Source: Cyathus striatus (lineage: Eukaryota > Basidiomycota > Agaricomycetes > Agaricales > Nidulariaceae). Taken from it: a stretch of 64,000 bases of DNA. Shown piece by piece: positions 34,668 to 47,564 of this stretch (position 1 is the first letter of the stretch; the number at the start of each line of letters is the position of its first letter). The notes below the pieces were generated by a model, which saw nothing but the letters and a program-made list of their open reading frames with translations, did no database searches and was not told the DNA's origin. A program made the translations under genes and the position numbers. Where the stretch lies: assembly GCA_025738555.1 (NCBI GenBank), contig JAOVFP010000013.1, positions 992,001 through 1,056,000 of the forward strand. The letters run 5' to 3'.

Positions 34668-35812
34668 GGTTCTGAGTTGTACCTGCACTTACTAGCGATA
34701 GCGAACCCTCCTCCGGGTTATAAGCTCGTCTTAATCTTTATTATTAGTCAAGATCATAAGGTCACCTGTACATCCGAGGTGTAATCAATCATTCAATTGA
34801 GCTTCGACCGGCTTCGTCGCATGACTACACATGTTGTGCAAATCAGATAGAAATGTTCGAAACTGATTTGATGCGCAATATTTTTATGAAAGCTAACTCA
34901 AAGTGGGTTTTTTTTTCACGCGGAGCTTTAGAGTTCATTTTCGGAGTTAGCTGTTCAGCTAACAATGCAAGTACATCACAGACGTCGAGCGGCGGTGTGA
35001 TTATCATTACCTTTGAGCACATCGTGGCTGATTGGAACGTCTGTTTGCTTTCACTAGTGCAGTCTTGCTATGTAGTTTCGCACTCTGGGTAAAGGATAGC
35101 GGGGCTGGGAGCGGCCACGGGTGTTGAATTGAACTTCGCCCTTGTGAGAGCATTCGGATTGTAAGCCTGGATTTTACTACAATTGAAGGCTCAAAGAACC
35201 ATGAGCGTTGCTGTGAAAGATCAAGTCCGCTCACACGACGGTGGAGACAATCTGTACGGGTCACGTATGTACTTAGAACTAGAGCAATATTAATAGCCTT
35301 TATATTCAGATCCATTCACCGTTGCTTGGATCTCTGCTTCAAGGATGTACCAAGGAAACTATGGGTGAATTCGTGGTGATGATGGCTTGGATCTAATTAA
35401 CTTGAACGTTGACTGTTTGAACAATGATGTACGAGCTCGTCTCCCAAATACTATGTCTCGCACTCACCGGTGTAGCAAGTATGTGCTCGCACTGCATATG
35501 GAATTAAATGACAGGACCGACAGCGTAAAAATAGCTAGCGGCAGGGCCCACTACCTTCTCATTTAACAGGCATTTACCATTAGAAATAATATTCATTATA
35601 GAGAAAAATGGATTAAGAAAGAATAGGTAATAAAAAACTACATATTAATAATTGTAGTGATAAATGCCTAGCATCATGCCTATTCAATCGAAGCCATTCA
35701 ATGTACCACGATTAGGTCGTCAGGCAATGATGCACCGAGAGAAAGATGGTAAGGAATGTAGCAAAAGAAAGAGTGAGCCGGAAACTGAAAATGAGAGGGG
35801 ATGATAATAATG
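34668..35812. other. No gene recognised
   Basis: This includes the 5' flank of the membrane-protein gene. Open frames at 34853-35092 plus and 35007-35315 minus overlap each other and have no motif. Confidence 0.3.
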
Positions 35813-35900
35813 GAGGGGGGTGAAAAAGAAATCGCCTTATAGGGAAATCGAGACCACCCCATAACCCAACTACCTTAAAAGGTAGTGGGAATAGTACTGA
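35813..35900 (-). repeat. Repeat R, copy 2 (inverted)
   Basis: Inverse of the block at 28180-28265, sharing the palindromic core CTACCTTAAAAGGTAG and GCCTTATAGGGAAAT. It lies about 7.6 kb from copy 1. Confidence 0.6.
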
Positions 35901-35919
35901 TTTTTTTTTACTACTCAGC

Positions 35920-36780
35920 CGCATCTGTCGGTGCTACCACATCATCCCCAACAACAACTCTCCCAAGCGAAGAAACAGGCTCTACAGGAGTAAGCTCACT
36001 CCCAGGTTCCCCAGGCGAAAAAGACATCGCCGTTCTGCCCGATGAGAAACTCTAACTCATCACTTCGCACCTATCTCATCCCGTCACATCCACTCAACCC
36101 GGGACGCTACCATCACAAGAAGGGCATACCCCATCTACGCATACTGCAACGAGCCGTCTACTCTCTGGAACAGCAGTAGCGCTTCCGCCTTTCGCACGTA
36201 CACATGAGGCTGCTACGACGAGTGGTGTTGCTGATCTCCACGAGACGAGTCTAGCCAAACTTCCGGAAGAAACACGCGTCGCGCGCGGGGTTGCCTACGT
36301 ACGAGGATTCGGAACGGACGAAAGGACAAGTTGAGGTGAATAGGTCTTCGGGAGGTGGAATGAGTATGGGTGTTGGAGTCGTACCAAGGTATCATAATCA
36401 GGGCGATGTTGAGATTGGCACGCAGCGAGGTACGTAGGTTTCCTCTCCGATCCTTTGGGTTCTTTGTCTTTTAAAATGCTCAAGTAGGCGTGAACAAAGA
36501 CCTCCCAAGCGCTCCTACAACCGCATCTCTTGGAGCGGACAGTAAGGCTTCAACGTGTACGCTTCCAGGTTCACTTGCAGGTCGAGGTCAAGATTCTACG
36601 ACCACCTCAACGTCTACTTTCTTCATAGGCCAGGACCAGGAACATAAAACAGGGATTACAGGTGGAGCTAAGGGATCCCCTTCCACTGGCTCTCATACAT
36701 CCGCATCGAAGGACAACGAAGAGAAGGGAGCTGTACAGGAGACGAAAGATACCTTTGCGGCGATGAGGCTTGGGGTTTAA
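35920..36780 (+). pseudogene. Ser/Thr/Pro-rich protein remnant
   Basis: Open stretches read STHTATSRLLSG, HEAATTSGVADLHETSLA and RVARGVAYVRGF. After a frame change near 36320 they continue as SSGGGMSMGVGVVPRY, then through an intron (GTACGT to CAAGTAG, near 36430-36488) into a Ser/Thr-rich tail ending at 36780. One earlier stop interrupts the first part (about 36055). The composition suggests a disordered or secreted protein, but there is no recognisable domain. It may be an intact gene with splice sites I missed. Confidence 0.4.
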
Positions 36781-37245
36781 CATACTACCGAGAAGAGAGA
36801 TGAGAAGCAGGTTCCTGGTATGGGGGCGGAGAGGGAGCAGAGCCCCGGGATGAGGGAGATGTTGCCAACCAGGTTTGTCTCTCTCCCTATGTTCACCGGA
36901 GTTGTGATAAGAGTGCTAACGCGATTCTTATACTGTAGAAATTGAACGCTCAGGCACATACGCATCCCTTCTCGTCTCCAGGAGGCGAGTGGAAAGGTCA
37001 ACTGGTGGATGAAAAGGGGCTGCAGAATCAAAATATCGGTTTGTATGTTACGTCTCCGATTTACACTTGAGTTAACGATTGAAGTACAGATACACCCACT
37101 TCCACACGCGCTACGATGGTCGGCCATCGTGGCCAGATGCGTACTAGGTGCGCATTGGCAAACATGTGCATAATTATAGACCCACTGTCGGGTCATGAAA
37201 ATTGGAACTCAAACTAAAATGAGCCAATTCCAAGTCAATCCTGTT
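36781..37245. other. No gene; shared flank begins near 37160
   Basis: From about 37160 on, sequence such as GACCCACTGTCGGGTCATGA matches, in inverse, the region near 59670-59700, so the duplicated block starts here. No open frame is supported. Confidence 0.4.
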
Positions 37246-37269
37246 CCGAGTTCAATTCCCGATTAAGCC
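37246..37269 (+). pseudogene. tRNA-Pro remnant, 3' half
   Basis: A B-box/T-arm sequence GAGTTCAATTCCCG followed by ATTAAGCC resembles the 3' end of a fungal tRNA-Pro. The 5' half, anticodon arm and clean acceptor pairing are absent. It lies upstream of the nucleotidyltransferase-like gene, co-oriented with it, and related remnants occur at 59610-59650 and 61700-61760. Confidence 0.45.
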
Positions 37270-37653
37270 ATAGTCTTTGAGAGACTCGGATTCATTTTAT
37301 TGTACTTCACATACTGACGATGAAAAATCCCTTGTTCAAAGTATCTACTTTTTGTAGTATGTTGTAGCTTACCTTACACAACGTTGAACGTACTACAGAA
37401 ACAAAGATTTCAAAATGCTGTGCTCAACAACAACTTAGACAATATAATGCACCATTTTCATGCCATTTGTTCTTTTATCAACGGCCTTTTACTCTCATAA
37501 TTGCTATAGTACACCGTTTTATAAGACGGCTACGAGCTGTGCATAAGACCGCTTCCATAACGACCCCCCATTCACTATTAAATATGATCTTCCTGCCTCT
37601 CATACCCGCTTCCGTTTCCATTAATCTCTTCGTACTTAATAACAAAAGTCCAC
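37270..37653. other. Shared 5' flank of the nucleotidyltransferase-like gene
   Basis: Blocks around AACTTAGACAATATAATG and CAACGGCCTTTTACTCTC recur, inverted, at 59445-59530, and partly at 61485-61575. It probably contains the promoter. I see no sharp TATA box at a fixed distance from the start. Confidence 0.5.
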
Positions 37654-39497
37654 ATGTACTTCAATCCCTTTAATCAGAATGCGCAACGTCCTGCAGCACA
37701 GATGCCATACGGTGGAGAAGCACCTCCCATCCCACCATGGGTAAACGCCAACCCCGCTGCCTGGCAAGCTGGCAGTTGGCAGCCGAATCCTTATTACAAT
37801 CCACAACACCAGGCTCAGCAACAAGCAGCGGCCAATGGTGCATACCGACAATGGGTCCCAGGCCAAATGTGGCCGCAGAATGCACAGGCTCAAGAACAGC
37901 AGGCCCGAGATAATGCATGGAACCGGTACAAACGCCCCAGACCAATTCCTCAAGAGTATCTAAAGAACAAGTTGCGAGAGAACCCTTTGGAATTGTATGA
38001 GATGATCCCAGCGTGCGTGATTTTCTTTCGTAAAATTTGCAGGAACTAATATGTCACGCATACATTAGTGCAAAACCGCCTTCCAAAGAAGAGGTCCAGA
38101 ATTCACCATGGGTGTGGGCAAATGCTCGTCTTCCAAACGCCGCCGCACCACAGCCTCCGACAAACACAGGGCGTCCGCGCGGGGCATCAGATTCAATCCC
38201 AAATCGTCATCAACATGGTCCTCATGACAGGGCTAGAGTAGACAACGACCGCCAACGAAAACGTACAGATGCTGAATCACGCAACAGATTCCCTTGTCCT
38301 CCCGCTGAGGATATTAACACGAGACCAGCAAGTGTAACTGACCATAACGATCCGACCGCACCTCCCCACCGACACCCCAAAACACCACACGCTCGAGCGC
38401 CCAAAGTACCAAATGAAAAACCTGCACCGGCGGTACCCCCAAGTCGTCCTCATCGTCCTCAGGATTATAATAATGGCCAGCGAACTGTTGGTGGCATCCA
38501 AAGGAATAAGGGGAATAAGGATAGATTGCATCGGGACGAGAGGCCCAACGCACCTGCCCCACCTGCTGTAGCTCCCTTCGCCCCAGAACGCCCCGGCTTC
38601 ACAGAAGATACACAGAGAAAGACCCGACAGCGCACCACATCGAATCCACTGCCGAGTCGTTATCACGAAAATCACGGGCCAACAAATGTTAGGCAACACC
38701 CAAGTACAGGTGATAACCAACGAAATCGGGCACGATCTGCGTCGCGTGCCAGAGTTCCTGTTCCACCAACTCCTATCCCCTCTGAAACCATTTTGAAAGC
38801 TGTACGAGGTACCTTGAAGGTCTTGAACAAAAAAGAGTTTAAATGTTGTTTAATCGGAAGTGCTGCATGTTTGTTTTATGGATTAGGGAAACGAGCTTCA
38901 CATGTGAGTTTCTTGTATCCGTATTCTGTAACTTTACACGATAACAGATTTCCATAGGGAGTGGATATCGTAGTCTTGACGTGCACCAATAACAAAGGAA
39001 AGCTCGAAGGGATCCTTCTGGATAGTGGGAAAGATTTTTCCCTTGTTCCGTCCAAGACAGGTAATGCAGACGACCAACAGTTGATGTACACCGTACCCGA
39101 ACAGCGCGCCGTGAAGCAGCAGTGCCCAATAAACATCTTCGTCCCCGGGATGCTTGGTATCCCGGATATCCCGCTCGAAAGGGTCGTTCAAAAGCACCCC
39201 GATATCGATATTCCGTTAATGCCTTTCAGCACGCTGCTTTTGACAAAGGTGAATGGGTGGAGAGCACACGAAGGCGATTATCGACAAGACGAGCAGGATA
39301 AGGCTACGAAAGATGCCACGGATGTCTCAGAGATGCTCACACATCTTCTGGAGCGGTATAAAAGTGACGTCAAGGCAGAGATGAAGTGGAATCTTTGGGG
39401 GTTCACTGAGATGTCTAAAGTGAATATTGGATTCTATATTGAGAAATATCCCAAGACTAAGGCAGATTGGGAACGGGCGACTGGGTTCACTTTTTGA
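37654..39497 (+). CDS. Nucleotidyltransferase-like protein with Pro-rich N-terminus, copy 2 (intact)
   Basis: Exons 37654-38012, 38069-38903 and 38958-39497 give 577 residues. The first 120 residues are rich in Gln, Asn, Pro and Ala. Residues 120-380 are a basic, Pro/Arg/His-rich disordered linker. The C-terminal third looks like a nucleotidyltransferase-fold domain: FKCCLIGSAACLFYG (the GS motif), then VDIVV across intron 2, INIFVPGMLGIP, IPLMPFSTLLLTKVNGW, and KYPKTKADWERATGF at the end. The usual DxD before the beta strand reads GVD, so one catalytic Asp is replaced and activity is doubtful. Its inverted duplicate at 57565-59312 has decayed. It may act with the oxygenase-like protein encoded 2 kb away, but that is inferred from recurrence only. 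Confidence 0.7.
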
Positions 39498-41488
39498 TTA
39501 ATACTACATTCTTTAGCTTAATATGGTCGACTTACACTGTTGTTGAGCTGTACGTTCATCGATAGTGCTAATACATCTGGCCGTAATGTCTCCAAAATAC
39601 GTCAATTAGTACATCTATTCTGGAGCAGTGGATAGTTAAGTCACCTTTCGACTGCAACACGTTTCTTTGTAGTAGCCAACCAAAGCTCGGGGCTTGTTGC
39701 ACAATGGTGATCGATGAGTGTAGCTGATTGCCACTAAGCGGTAGATTCTAAGCTTAGGCTACCGTGTTAAAGACATCTGGTCTGAATGCTGTAGAGATTC
39801 GAGTATACAAGTACGATGACGAGTTCCAGCTCCAGTGAACAAAGTTCAAGTTCATTCCTTTTCGTCCTGTAGCGATAACTAGATGATGATAAATCGTTTG
39901 TGGGCGATCGAAAAATGGAGTATTCGGCGACACGTCCGGAACATCCAAGTCGCTTTCTTTTGTCTCTTGAATCGATTTTCAACTAGATGCAACCTTCACA
40001 GATTTTAGCGTCCACTTTGGCCAGGAGATTCAGAATGAAACCTGATGCGTAGTGTATTAGTACCAGCTTTCATAGAGTAATGTAGAGCTTACTTGGCGGC
40101 CGCCATAACACACTCTCGTTCTTCCAGGTCCATAGTAACATCATCCACCTCCAGGCCACAGCATCTTAATGGAACGGCAGTAGGTATCGCAAGGACGTGT
40201 TTGGGGAGTGAAAGCGCTGCACAGCGCGATGAGTGATCCTAAGTTCTAGCGTGAATCATAGCGTGAAATAGCGGGGAGTCGAGGGTCATCTATGGCGAGA
40301 TCTGGGTAAAGCGAGGAGGGGGACGTATTACCGGTTGAGGAGCACGCTCGTATGCATGTATGAGATCGTTACAAGGTCTGCAATTGCATCTATGATCTGG
40401 GTTCTGATCACGACAGCAGTGCAACTTAGGAAGTATCAGTTATCAACGCTCTTTCTCACTATACAGGTCAAGAATTACCTTCGCACCCTTAAACGAAACC
40501 ACCAGCCCATCCATCCTATCCTCCACACTCGCCATCGTCCATCGTCTTCACACCTTTAGCCCTAGCAGCAGCCTCCGCCTCAACCTTTTTAGCTTCCGCC
40601 CCTGTACTAGTCGTCCTAGCACGTTTCGCAGGGGGCGGCGCCGCTGGCGATCCACCCTTAAACGAAACCAACGCCCACCCATCTTATCCTCCACATTCGC
40701 CATCGTCTTCACACCTTCAAGCTTCAAGGCCAGTAACAATCCCATGCAGTCGATGTTAGCGCACACTGGAATTTGAACAAAATGGAGCTTCGTCGTCGTT
40801 TGCTTGTAGCTGTACGCCCTCTTCTGGCCAGAGTCGCCAGACCACGTTGTCGAAAGGCACTAGTATTCATCGAAATCCCTTAACGTTTAACGTTTTAACT
40901 CATACGCAAAAACGCAAGGCGAGACCCCACGCGAATAGTAAGTATAAGCGACGAGCAGAAGAGCCAAGCACAAGGCTCAATTGACCTTGGCTTGACCCTG
41001 GCCGGCCTGACCGGGACCGCTGTCAAAACTAATTTAAACTGTTAAATATTACGTAATATTCCAAGTCCCCGACTGACTCGGGGCTCGACACGTTTGGCTA
41101 ACGTTTGGCGACGATGACAAGGCAGAACCGCAACCAACAAAGCCAGATAAAAACGCTGTGACCAGGATTGCAACAAGGTGTAATCGACTCTGAGTCTGAC
41201 CCAGTTGCAGTGACCGGCTGACCATAGATTGACGACATTTAATCATGCAATCTCTGAGAAAATAGATTACGATGTTTTGCTCTTGAAGAGCATGGTGTAA
41301 GGTATATACACAGAGCTCATAGCGGTAGTCCAAAATATTTCTACAGATATTTTTTCAGAAAAGTCACATTCCCTTGTTGTCCTCAACCTCTTAAGTAAAT
41401 TTTGCTAAGTTACGAATATTTTCAGTCCTGGGATTAAAATTGATTGAATGACAACTAATATTACTACAAGATGTATCAAAACGGTGTG
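39498..41488. other. Intergenic, duplicated and coding-like fragments
   Basis: At 39780-39860 a sequence (GTTCACTGGAGCTGG on the minus strand) matches 56995-57080, extending the large inverted duplication past the gene. At 40487-40558 and 40657-40723 a roughly 68-base unit is directly repeated. The minus strand between them encodes an Ala/Lys-rich stretch (PPPAKRARTTSTGAEAKKVE) closed by stops, apparently a gene fragment. Nothing else is supported. Confidence 0.45.
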
Positions 41489-42886
41489 TCAACCTAAAGA
41501 CAACGTCGTCCTTTGTATAGAATCACTGCAGTTCACTGTGGCAATCAGGGCAATATATCCACACTGGTGATAGATACATCTATCAGCGACATAGGACGAT
41601 AGAAATTTAGAGAATTCTGATTTCAATTCTCTAAGCCACAGAATAGGCCTTACGTCCTTGCTTTCACGCTTTTTCATTTTTCCATTTGTATCTGCAGTAC
41701 AAGACTTCCATCCGCTGTGTTTACGCATGAACGTCTCTTGAGAGAATGTATTTATCACATCTTCACCAAATATTTCGTCGAGCATAAAGTTGCCTTCGTA
41801 ATAAGTGTTATCGTCTGTTGGGATTCCAGTGTACACTACCTTGACATCAGTGTCGAGTCCAAGGCTCTTGCATACTTGTAGCGCCACGGCATCTCGTCCT
41901 TTCAAAAATTCTTTCAGGCCTTTTAGATTGGACTTGCCCCGTGTCAGATTGATGGGATACGCAAAACATAGACCGAAACCCACATATCCTCCGTCTGAAA
42001 GGAATTTCGGATCCTTTAATGCATTATAAAGAGATGATTTAAAATCATTCTCGTTATAAATGACACTAGGAGAAATCACTATTTGCCGCATAGGGTCTCT
42101 GTCAAGCCAATAGAGCTTGTAAGTCAACGTAACTTTATGTCCTTTCGTAACGGGTGCGACAGCGATGTCGATATCGGCTTGAAAAACAACATATGCGAGA
42201 GATCGTGGCTCAGAGCTTCTTAGAACCTTTGCTGAATCTCATGTCCATGATTTATCGCCGAAAAAGAAGTTAAGTTCTCCACCTTCGCTTGAAGTGGCTG
42301 TGGGAAAGGCAACGACGACAGATCCAAACACCATTCTGTGTTCCGGTGAAAATTCGTGTCTCTTGATAAAAGAGCCTTTTCCTGAACAATACATATCAGC
42401 ATATTACTGCGAAGGACATTTAATTATATGGTATACTGTAAACGTTTAATTGATCAATTTCTGCGCGGACGTATACGGATTTATCATGCTTACCCGGCAG
42501 GAAATTGATCTCGAAAAAGCCAAGGATATCCAAACCGATTTTGGCTTGTGTCAATTCGAAGTTTGTAGCAAAAGTTTCCTTGTTCATTTTAAATACTCCA
42601 TGATATGATGAATCTGGCTCATTATGCACGCTGCTGGATGTAGCTAATTCGCAGGCAGCAGCGAGGGATTCTACATCTGAATCAGATAGACTGAGAAGAT
42701 TCGCACATCTAAAGCAAAATTGTCATCCGATAAGTCGTAAACATTGAATATGACCAACTGGATTCCTCCATTCGTTTCGTAAAATAATTTTGCTTGTTGG
42801 TTGGTAACAGGAATGTGGTGGGTGGCGGCGCAGAACGGTGAATTATCGAGGTAAGCGGTTTGTAGTTCCTTTAAGTGATCAACCAT
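41489..42886 (-). pseudogene. 2OG-Fe(II)-oxygenase-like, copy 2 (single nonsense codon)
   Basis: Exons 42886-42759, 42708-42437 and 42381-41489 align with copy 1 exon by exon and give 430 codons. One TGA at 42239-42241 replaces the Trp of the SWTWDS motif. Everything else reads through, including GSVVVAFPTATSSEGGEL and APVTKGHKVTLTYKLYW. The HxD position reads HEF, the distal His position is Ile and the 2-oxoglutarate Arg is Lys, as in the other copies. It is either a very young pseudogene or a sequence error. It lies tail to tail with the nucleotidyltransferase-like gene. Confidence 0.75.
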
Positions 42887-43718
42887 ATCCGATGTGTAAG
42901 ACAAAACGGCACCTCAGTTAAAGTCAAGTTAAAGTTGTATTCTTTATATCTGTACCTAGAGTAAAAGAATTCCTTGTGTCGAGTGCCAGATGAGGTGCTT
43001 AGTAGGAATAATGAAGACACAATGATAGATATGGCTTGATGATTTACTACATATAGGGATGATCAATTCGCACAATGCGATTGTTGCTTACTTTTGTTTA
43101 CAACAGACAATAACATAGATTATTTTCGACAGAAAATTTTGAAGGCGATACATTGACCAACAATGAATTAAACGACCATTGTATACTATGAGCTAACCAT
43201 ATTTGAAGTTGAATGTGCATGAGTATTGCCACCGTTACGCGTATCCCGCTCTCCCTGGATCTGCCTCACACATTCAAACCACAAGCTAGTACTGTAAACC
43301 TTGCTAATTCTGTTATTCATAAAGATATACTTATGATACGGAGTCGAATGAAAGATATCGATATTTACTTACGGGAACTTAAGCTGCCGGTGGATAACTT
43401 CGAGCAAGATAGATCATCGGATGACCGGATCGACCGGATCACTGTTCTCGAGTTCCCCGTACCATTTCAATTGTAGCAAATTGTAGGCGGTGCCGAACAG
43501 ATGTAAGGTCCATGTCAACTTCGAGCTTCGAATGCACGAGTATGGTGTCCCTGATCTTCTAACTCCTCCGGCTTGCCCCCGACGTCGTATAAGTTATATG
43601 CCGGCTCGTTAAAAACCAAAGTCGATTTTTAGGGCTTCCTCTCCCAGTTCCAAGCAGTGCTATTTTCCAATTTGACCGTCCGTCTTCCAGTCGCTCCTTT
43701 TCTTCTTTTTGCCGCACG
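42887..43718. other. Intergenic; one possible short gene
   Basis: A plus-strand frame at 43213-43476 begins with ATG and encodes about 87 residues of ordinary composition (IHKDILMIRSRMKDIDIYL). There is no recognised motif and no intron, so I do not call it. The region separates two divergent genes. Confidence 0.3.
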
Positions 43719-45802
43719 ATGGTCGATATTCCAAGAACGTATGGGGCTCTATTATTGGGTGGTATAGCTGCTGCAGTGTAAGCATTACGTCCATTTTTGT
43801 TGCCGGTGTGCTTAACTCTCCGATGCAGTTTTTTTGGGATAGCCACAGTGCAGGCGCTAGCTTACTTCAAGTTCTATCCTCTTGACCGAGTTACTACCAA
43901 ATCTTTGGTACGCCAGTAGTCCTGCTCATGTACAGTCGAAGCAGTAATTTTCTTACATGTACATCGCAAAGGTCTTTACTGTTTGGTATGAGGTCTCGAT
44001 TTGCGCTATACACCTCTATTAACTTGCATCTGGGCGAAAGGTTTATGTGTTTGTGTCATCTTACGTTTACATCGACTGCTATCTGGAGCTACCTTATCGC
44101 TGACTTCGGCCAATCTGAGCGAATTGATGATATCCCGTGGTATGGTTTCGCACTAGTATATTCTATTTTTTCAGCGCTCACAATGAGTCGGGGATAATTC
44201 AGGAGCTTAGCGGTATGTATCACACATGTGTTACCATTGATATAATTTTTGACATCTATTTGTACAGTTAACTATTGCGCTTACGGTACGTGCCTTAACG
44301 AAGACTTCAACATGTTCTCATAACTGACTTTACGATAAGGCATTTCTCACTTTCCTTGTCCACTCGTAAGCAAATAGTTTTGGTGGTATGGCTTATTGAT
44401 TTTCATGCCATAATTTCAGGTTTTTTGTGCACAGGATACATAAGCGTAAGGGATAATTCACGCTTGGTTACACTAGTTTCATTATTTCTGTTATAGTTAG
44501 CAAGAGGAAGTTTTACTTATCTGTTCCTCTCGTAAGTCCGGTGTATCTCACTCTCATCTTCGTTCTGTTGTACTCATCTACAATCTTTCTACTCTCCTTT
44601 CTAGGGTATACTAGCACTTTCGCGCCTGGGTAAGTTCCCCAAAGAATGTTAATGTATCTTTAAGGAAATTAATTATCGTATTTGCAGCATTTGGCAGTTG
44701 TACGTATTTTTACAGATCAAAGAATTAGATTTGGCTGCTTATTACAATCCCTCGCAGTAACAACAAGCAGGATGTATGCCTACTAAGTTTTCATCCGTAA
44801 ATTTTGCATTGATATCTGCCCTAGGATATCACTCGGTAGCTTGGAGCGCTTCGTCGAAACATACAGGGTGAGGCTGTTAGAAAATTAAGATGGTGTGCAG
44901 TACTAACGGGTGCATTCCAGTGGTCCTTTACAACTGGGCTCGCTATATCTGCCATTCTGGATGTTCTTATTACCGTATGTCTATGCGTTCTTTTGAAAAT
45001 CAACCAACAGCAGGATTCAAGGTATGTTTTCATGAATAAATAATCGTCCTTAGGCTTAAGTTTGCGTCCCATAGCCTTAACTATGTACTGGATACGCTGA
45101 TGCTGTATGCATTCGAGACGGGCTCATTGACCTGGTAGGTGGCTAGCTATACACCCGATATGTCTTATTATCGAGATTCTGAATGTCGTTGTTTAGCTTT
45201 ACGACATTGGTTTCCCTCATATGCGTAAGTTTGCTAATTTTTTTTTTGATCACACCATTTGAATGCCAGGACCTCAGTGGGTGTTGATGCCCTGGAATCT
45301 AGTATTTATGGGGTTGCACTTCGTGATCATTCACAGTGAGTCCTTATGCCCCTGCAGAACCATTTCATTTGACTAAATATACACTAGTCCATGCAAATTC
45401 ACTGTTGGCGATGTGCGTCGATAATGATCTTAACCTTGTTTTGTGCTCACTGAAAGCTTTTTGACAGCCTAAATACTCGTAAATCTTTGGGGCAAAACAG
45501 TACGGTTGACCCGACTGCCGATATGGCAGAGCGTGGTTTACCTGTGATGTTCCCTGATGACTTCCAGCATATTTCTCGCTCAGCGAGCTCTCGCAGGGTA
45601 TCAGTAAGTCGACGGCTGCATTTGAATTTAATCGTTATTAATTTCAATTTAGCGCGCTAAGACTGTGAAGCGAGCTTCACAGCACTTGAAGTCCACAGGT
45701 GATCGCCTCCAGATCAGCGTCGAGACAACCACCGTATGTACATTGGACGAGCCGTACCACTTCAACAGTAGCACTTCGGCCTTGAATAAAGACGTAGTGT
45801 AG
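43719..45802 (+). CDS. DUF6534-type membrane protein, many short exons
   Basis: The start ATG opens MVDIPRTYGALLLGG. After the first intron come FFGIATVQALAYFKFYPLD, then STAIWSYLIADFGQSERIDD, LTIALTAFLTFLVHSFF, ISLGSLERFVETYR, WSFTTGLAISAILDVLITV and YVLDTLMLYAFETGSLT, then HANSLLA with LNTRKSL and a Ser-rich tail ending at 45802. This is the full DUF6534 order, with about seven membrane segments expected. Exons as small as 14 bases (43972-43985) and 10 bases (44203-44212) are needed to keep the frame, and junctions around 44640-44820 are uncertain. No damage is seen. It is a paralog of the gene at 32297-34667, but diverged. Confidence 0.8.
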
Positions 45803-47560
45803 TCAGCGTTTCATGGCTCTTTTCTCTACTCTCGGGCTCATAGTACAGGCTTCATATAATCTCGGACAGATGCGTAGTAGTAGTTAACCATGCTGTAGGC
45901 TCATAATAGTAAAGGGTTGGGACGGTGGTCTCTTATTGGTCTCTTAAATTACTGAATTGCTCGAATCATTGGCCACTGTACGCCATGTCCAGGATATATT
46001 AGCACATAACATCGTCGTTGCATCTTGGTTGCAGCCATAGGTGATGAGGATGATCACTGATGAATGGTTCTGATTTATATAAGTATTGAGTTGTACGAGA
46101 TTATCAAGATAGCAGCGTGCATGCAGTATGCATGCAACACCAGCATTCAAATTTAATACACTAATGCTAACACTCAAGAAATAAAACAAATCCGACCATG
46201 GATATTGTGCACAGTTAGGAGAACAAATGAGTGAATAAGATGCAAATATCGCAAGTAGAATATTATGAGGTCAGTACGAAAGTCCAATATGCAAATCCCA
46301 CATCACGATCTACTCGGCGGGATAAAACTCCTCCCAAACATGCAGCCGTTCTTCGGCCGCTCGATACACCGCTTATTGAAAGGATGTTGAACGGCTTCAA
46401 ACCAGAAATGAAAGCGTGTCTGAAGGGAATCGAAGTTAATCAGTGAAGGAAGGAATCATAGAATGAATGAGATGCGTACCTGTTATGAAGCCGCTTGGCA
46501 TCCTAACAAGAAGCGCGATGGATTCGAGCGCTCGAAGGTCGCCTGGACGCTGACAGGAGGCAGACTCTATAGCAGAAGGTTGTTAATAACCCCAAGAACA
46601 CGAGCAGAAAAAAAATGAGTAACTTACAGACAGGTACTACCAATTAAAAGAGCGCGGTAGTCCTTCGTACTACTGTAACATTGTGCTCCACCGCGCCCTT
46701 TATACCTGTGGGTCCCAAAATCCCCTGCAGCCACAATTGCTACATCCGTACATCACCTAGGTAGATGGATATGGCGGATAAGAGATAACGTCCATCCGAT
46801 AACAGATGTGTCCAGCGATGTGGCGTTTTGATAGAAAACGCCTGATTAAAGCGCGATGGTAAATAAGACAAGGGGAAGGTTCTCGATGGCATCAGTGGGT
46901 ATGCGCGTAGCTTCACGGGAGATGCAGTAGAAGCCCATTGAATTGCAGCCGGATGGGATTCTATGAACACGAGGAGATATCAGCATGTAGATCCATGAAT
47001 TCATGGGAAGTATGTAGTGTCATTGATTGCCTAGTATGCGGCAGCTCAGCGTGCTTGTATCTCTGCGGCAGAAATAACCTTAACGGTGAAATGATGCTCA
47101 CTTGACTAAATCGGTGAGTTGGGTTGGCAAGGTAGCCGCAATACATTTCTATAGTAAACCTTGTGGGAGATGAAATAGCTATTGAGTCTTGCCCCGACAG
47201 AAAGGAAACGTCCTGTAATCACATCATCCTAGTCAGCTGGAAGGTCTTAATCGCGGAGAGGTCCAATAATAACCAGCATCCGTGTGATACACCCTTGCTA
47301 ATGTCCTTACTTACTATGTGCGTAGCCACTCACAAAGTCCACTAAGTGGCTGGGGAGACTGAGCATCAGCGCCGTGGCGCCTCTGTGGTGTAAGTCCTAT
47401 AAATATTGAGGGTGAATGACAAACCGTAAGTATTATTTCGGTAAAATTTTCCTTCTCCTTTCCGAAGCCGAAGCAGAGCCACGGCGGAAAAGGACCGATA
47501 GTTGTATGTACGACGGAATGTGCACACAGAGCATCGTGGCTACTTCAAATAAGATTGAAG
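45803..47560. other. No supported gene
   Basis: Minus-strand open frames near 46230-46450 and 46740-46970 could be exons. An intron-like stretch with a good branch site lies near 46440-46480, but the joined frames meet stops. I see no motif or repeat. Confidence 0.3.
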
Positions 47561-47564
47561 AAGT

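Noticed and set aside
28180..35900. Terminal inverted repeats of a 7.7-kb transposon
   Set aside because: The interval contains an intact fungal gene and unrelated pseudogenes, there is no transposase, and the similarity covers only about 70 bases without target duplications.
46230..46970. Minus-strand spliced gene
   Set aside because: An intron-like stretch with a good branch site exists, but the joined frames run into stops and no family is recognisable.
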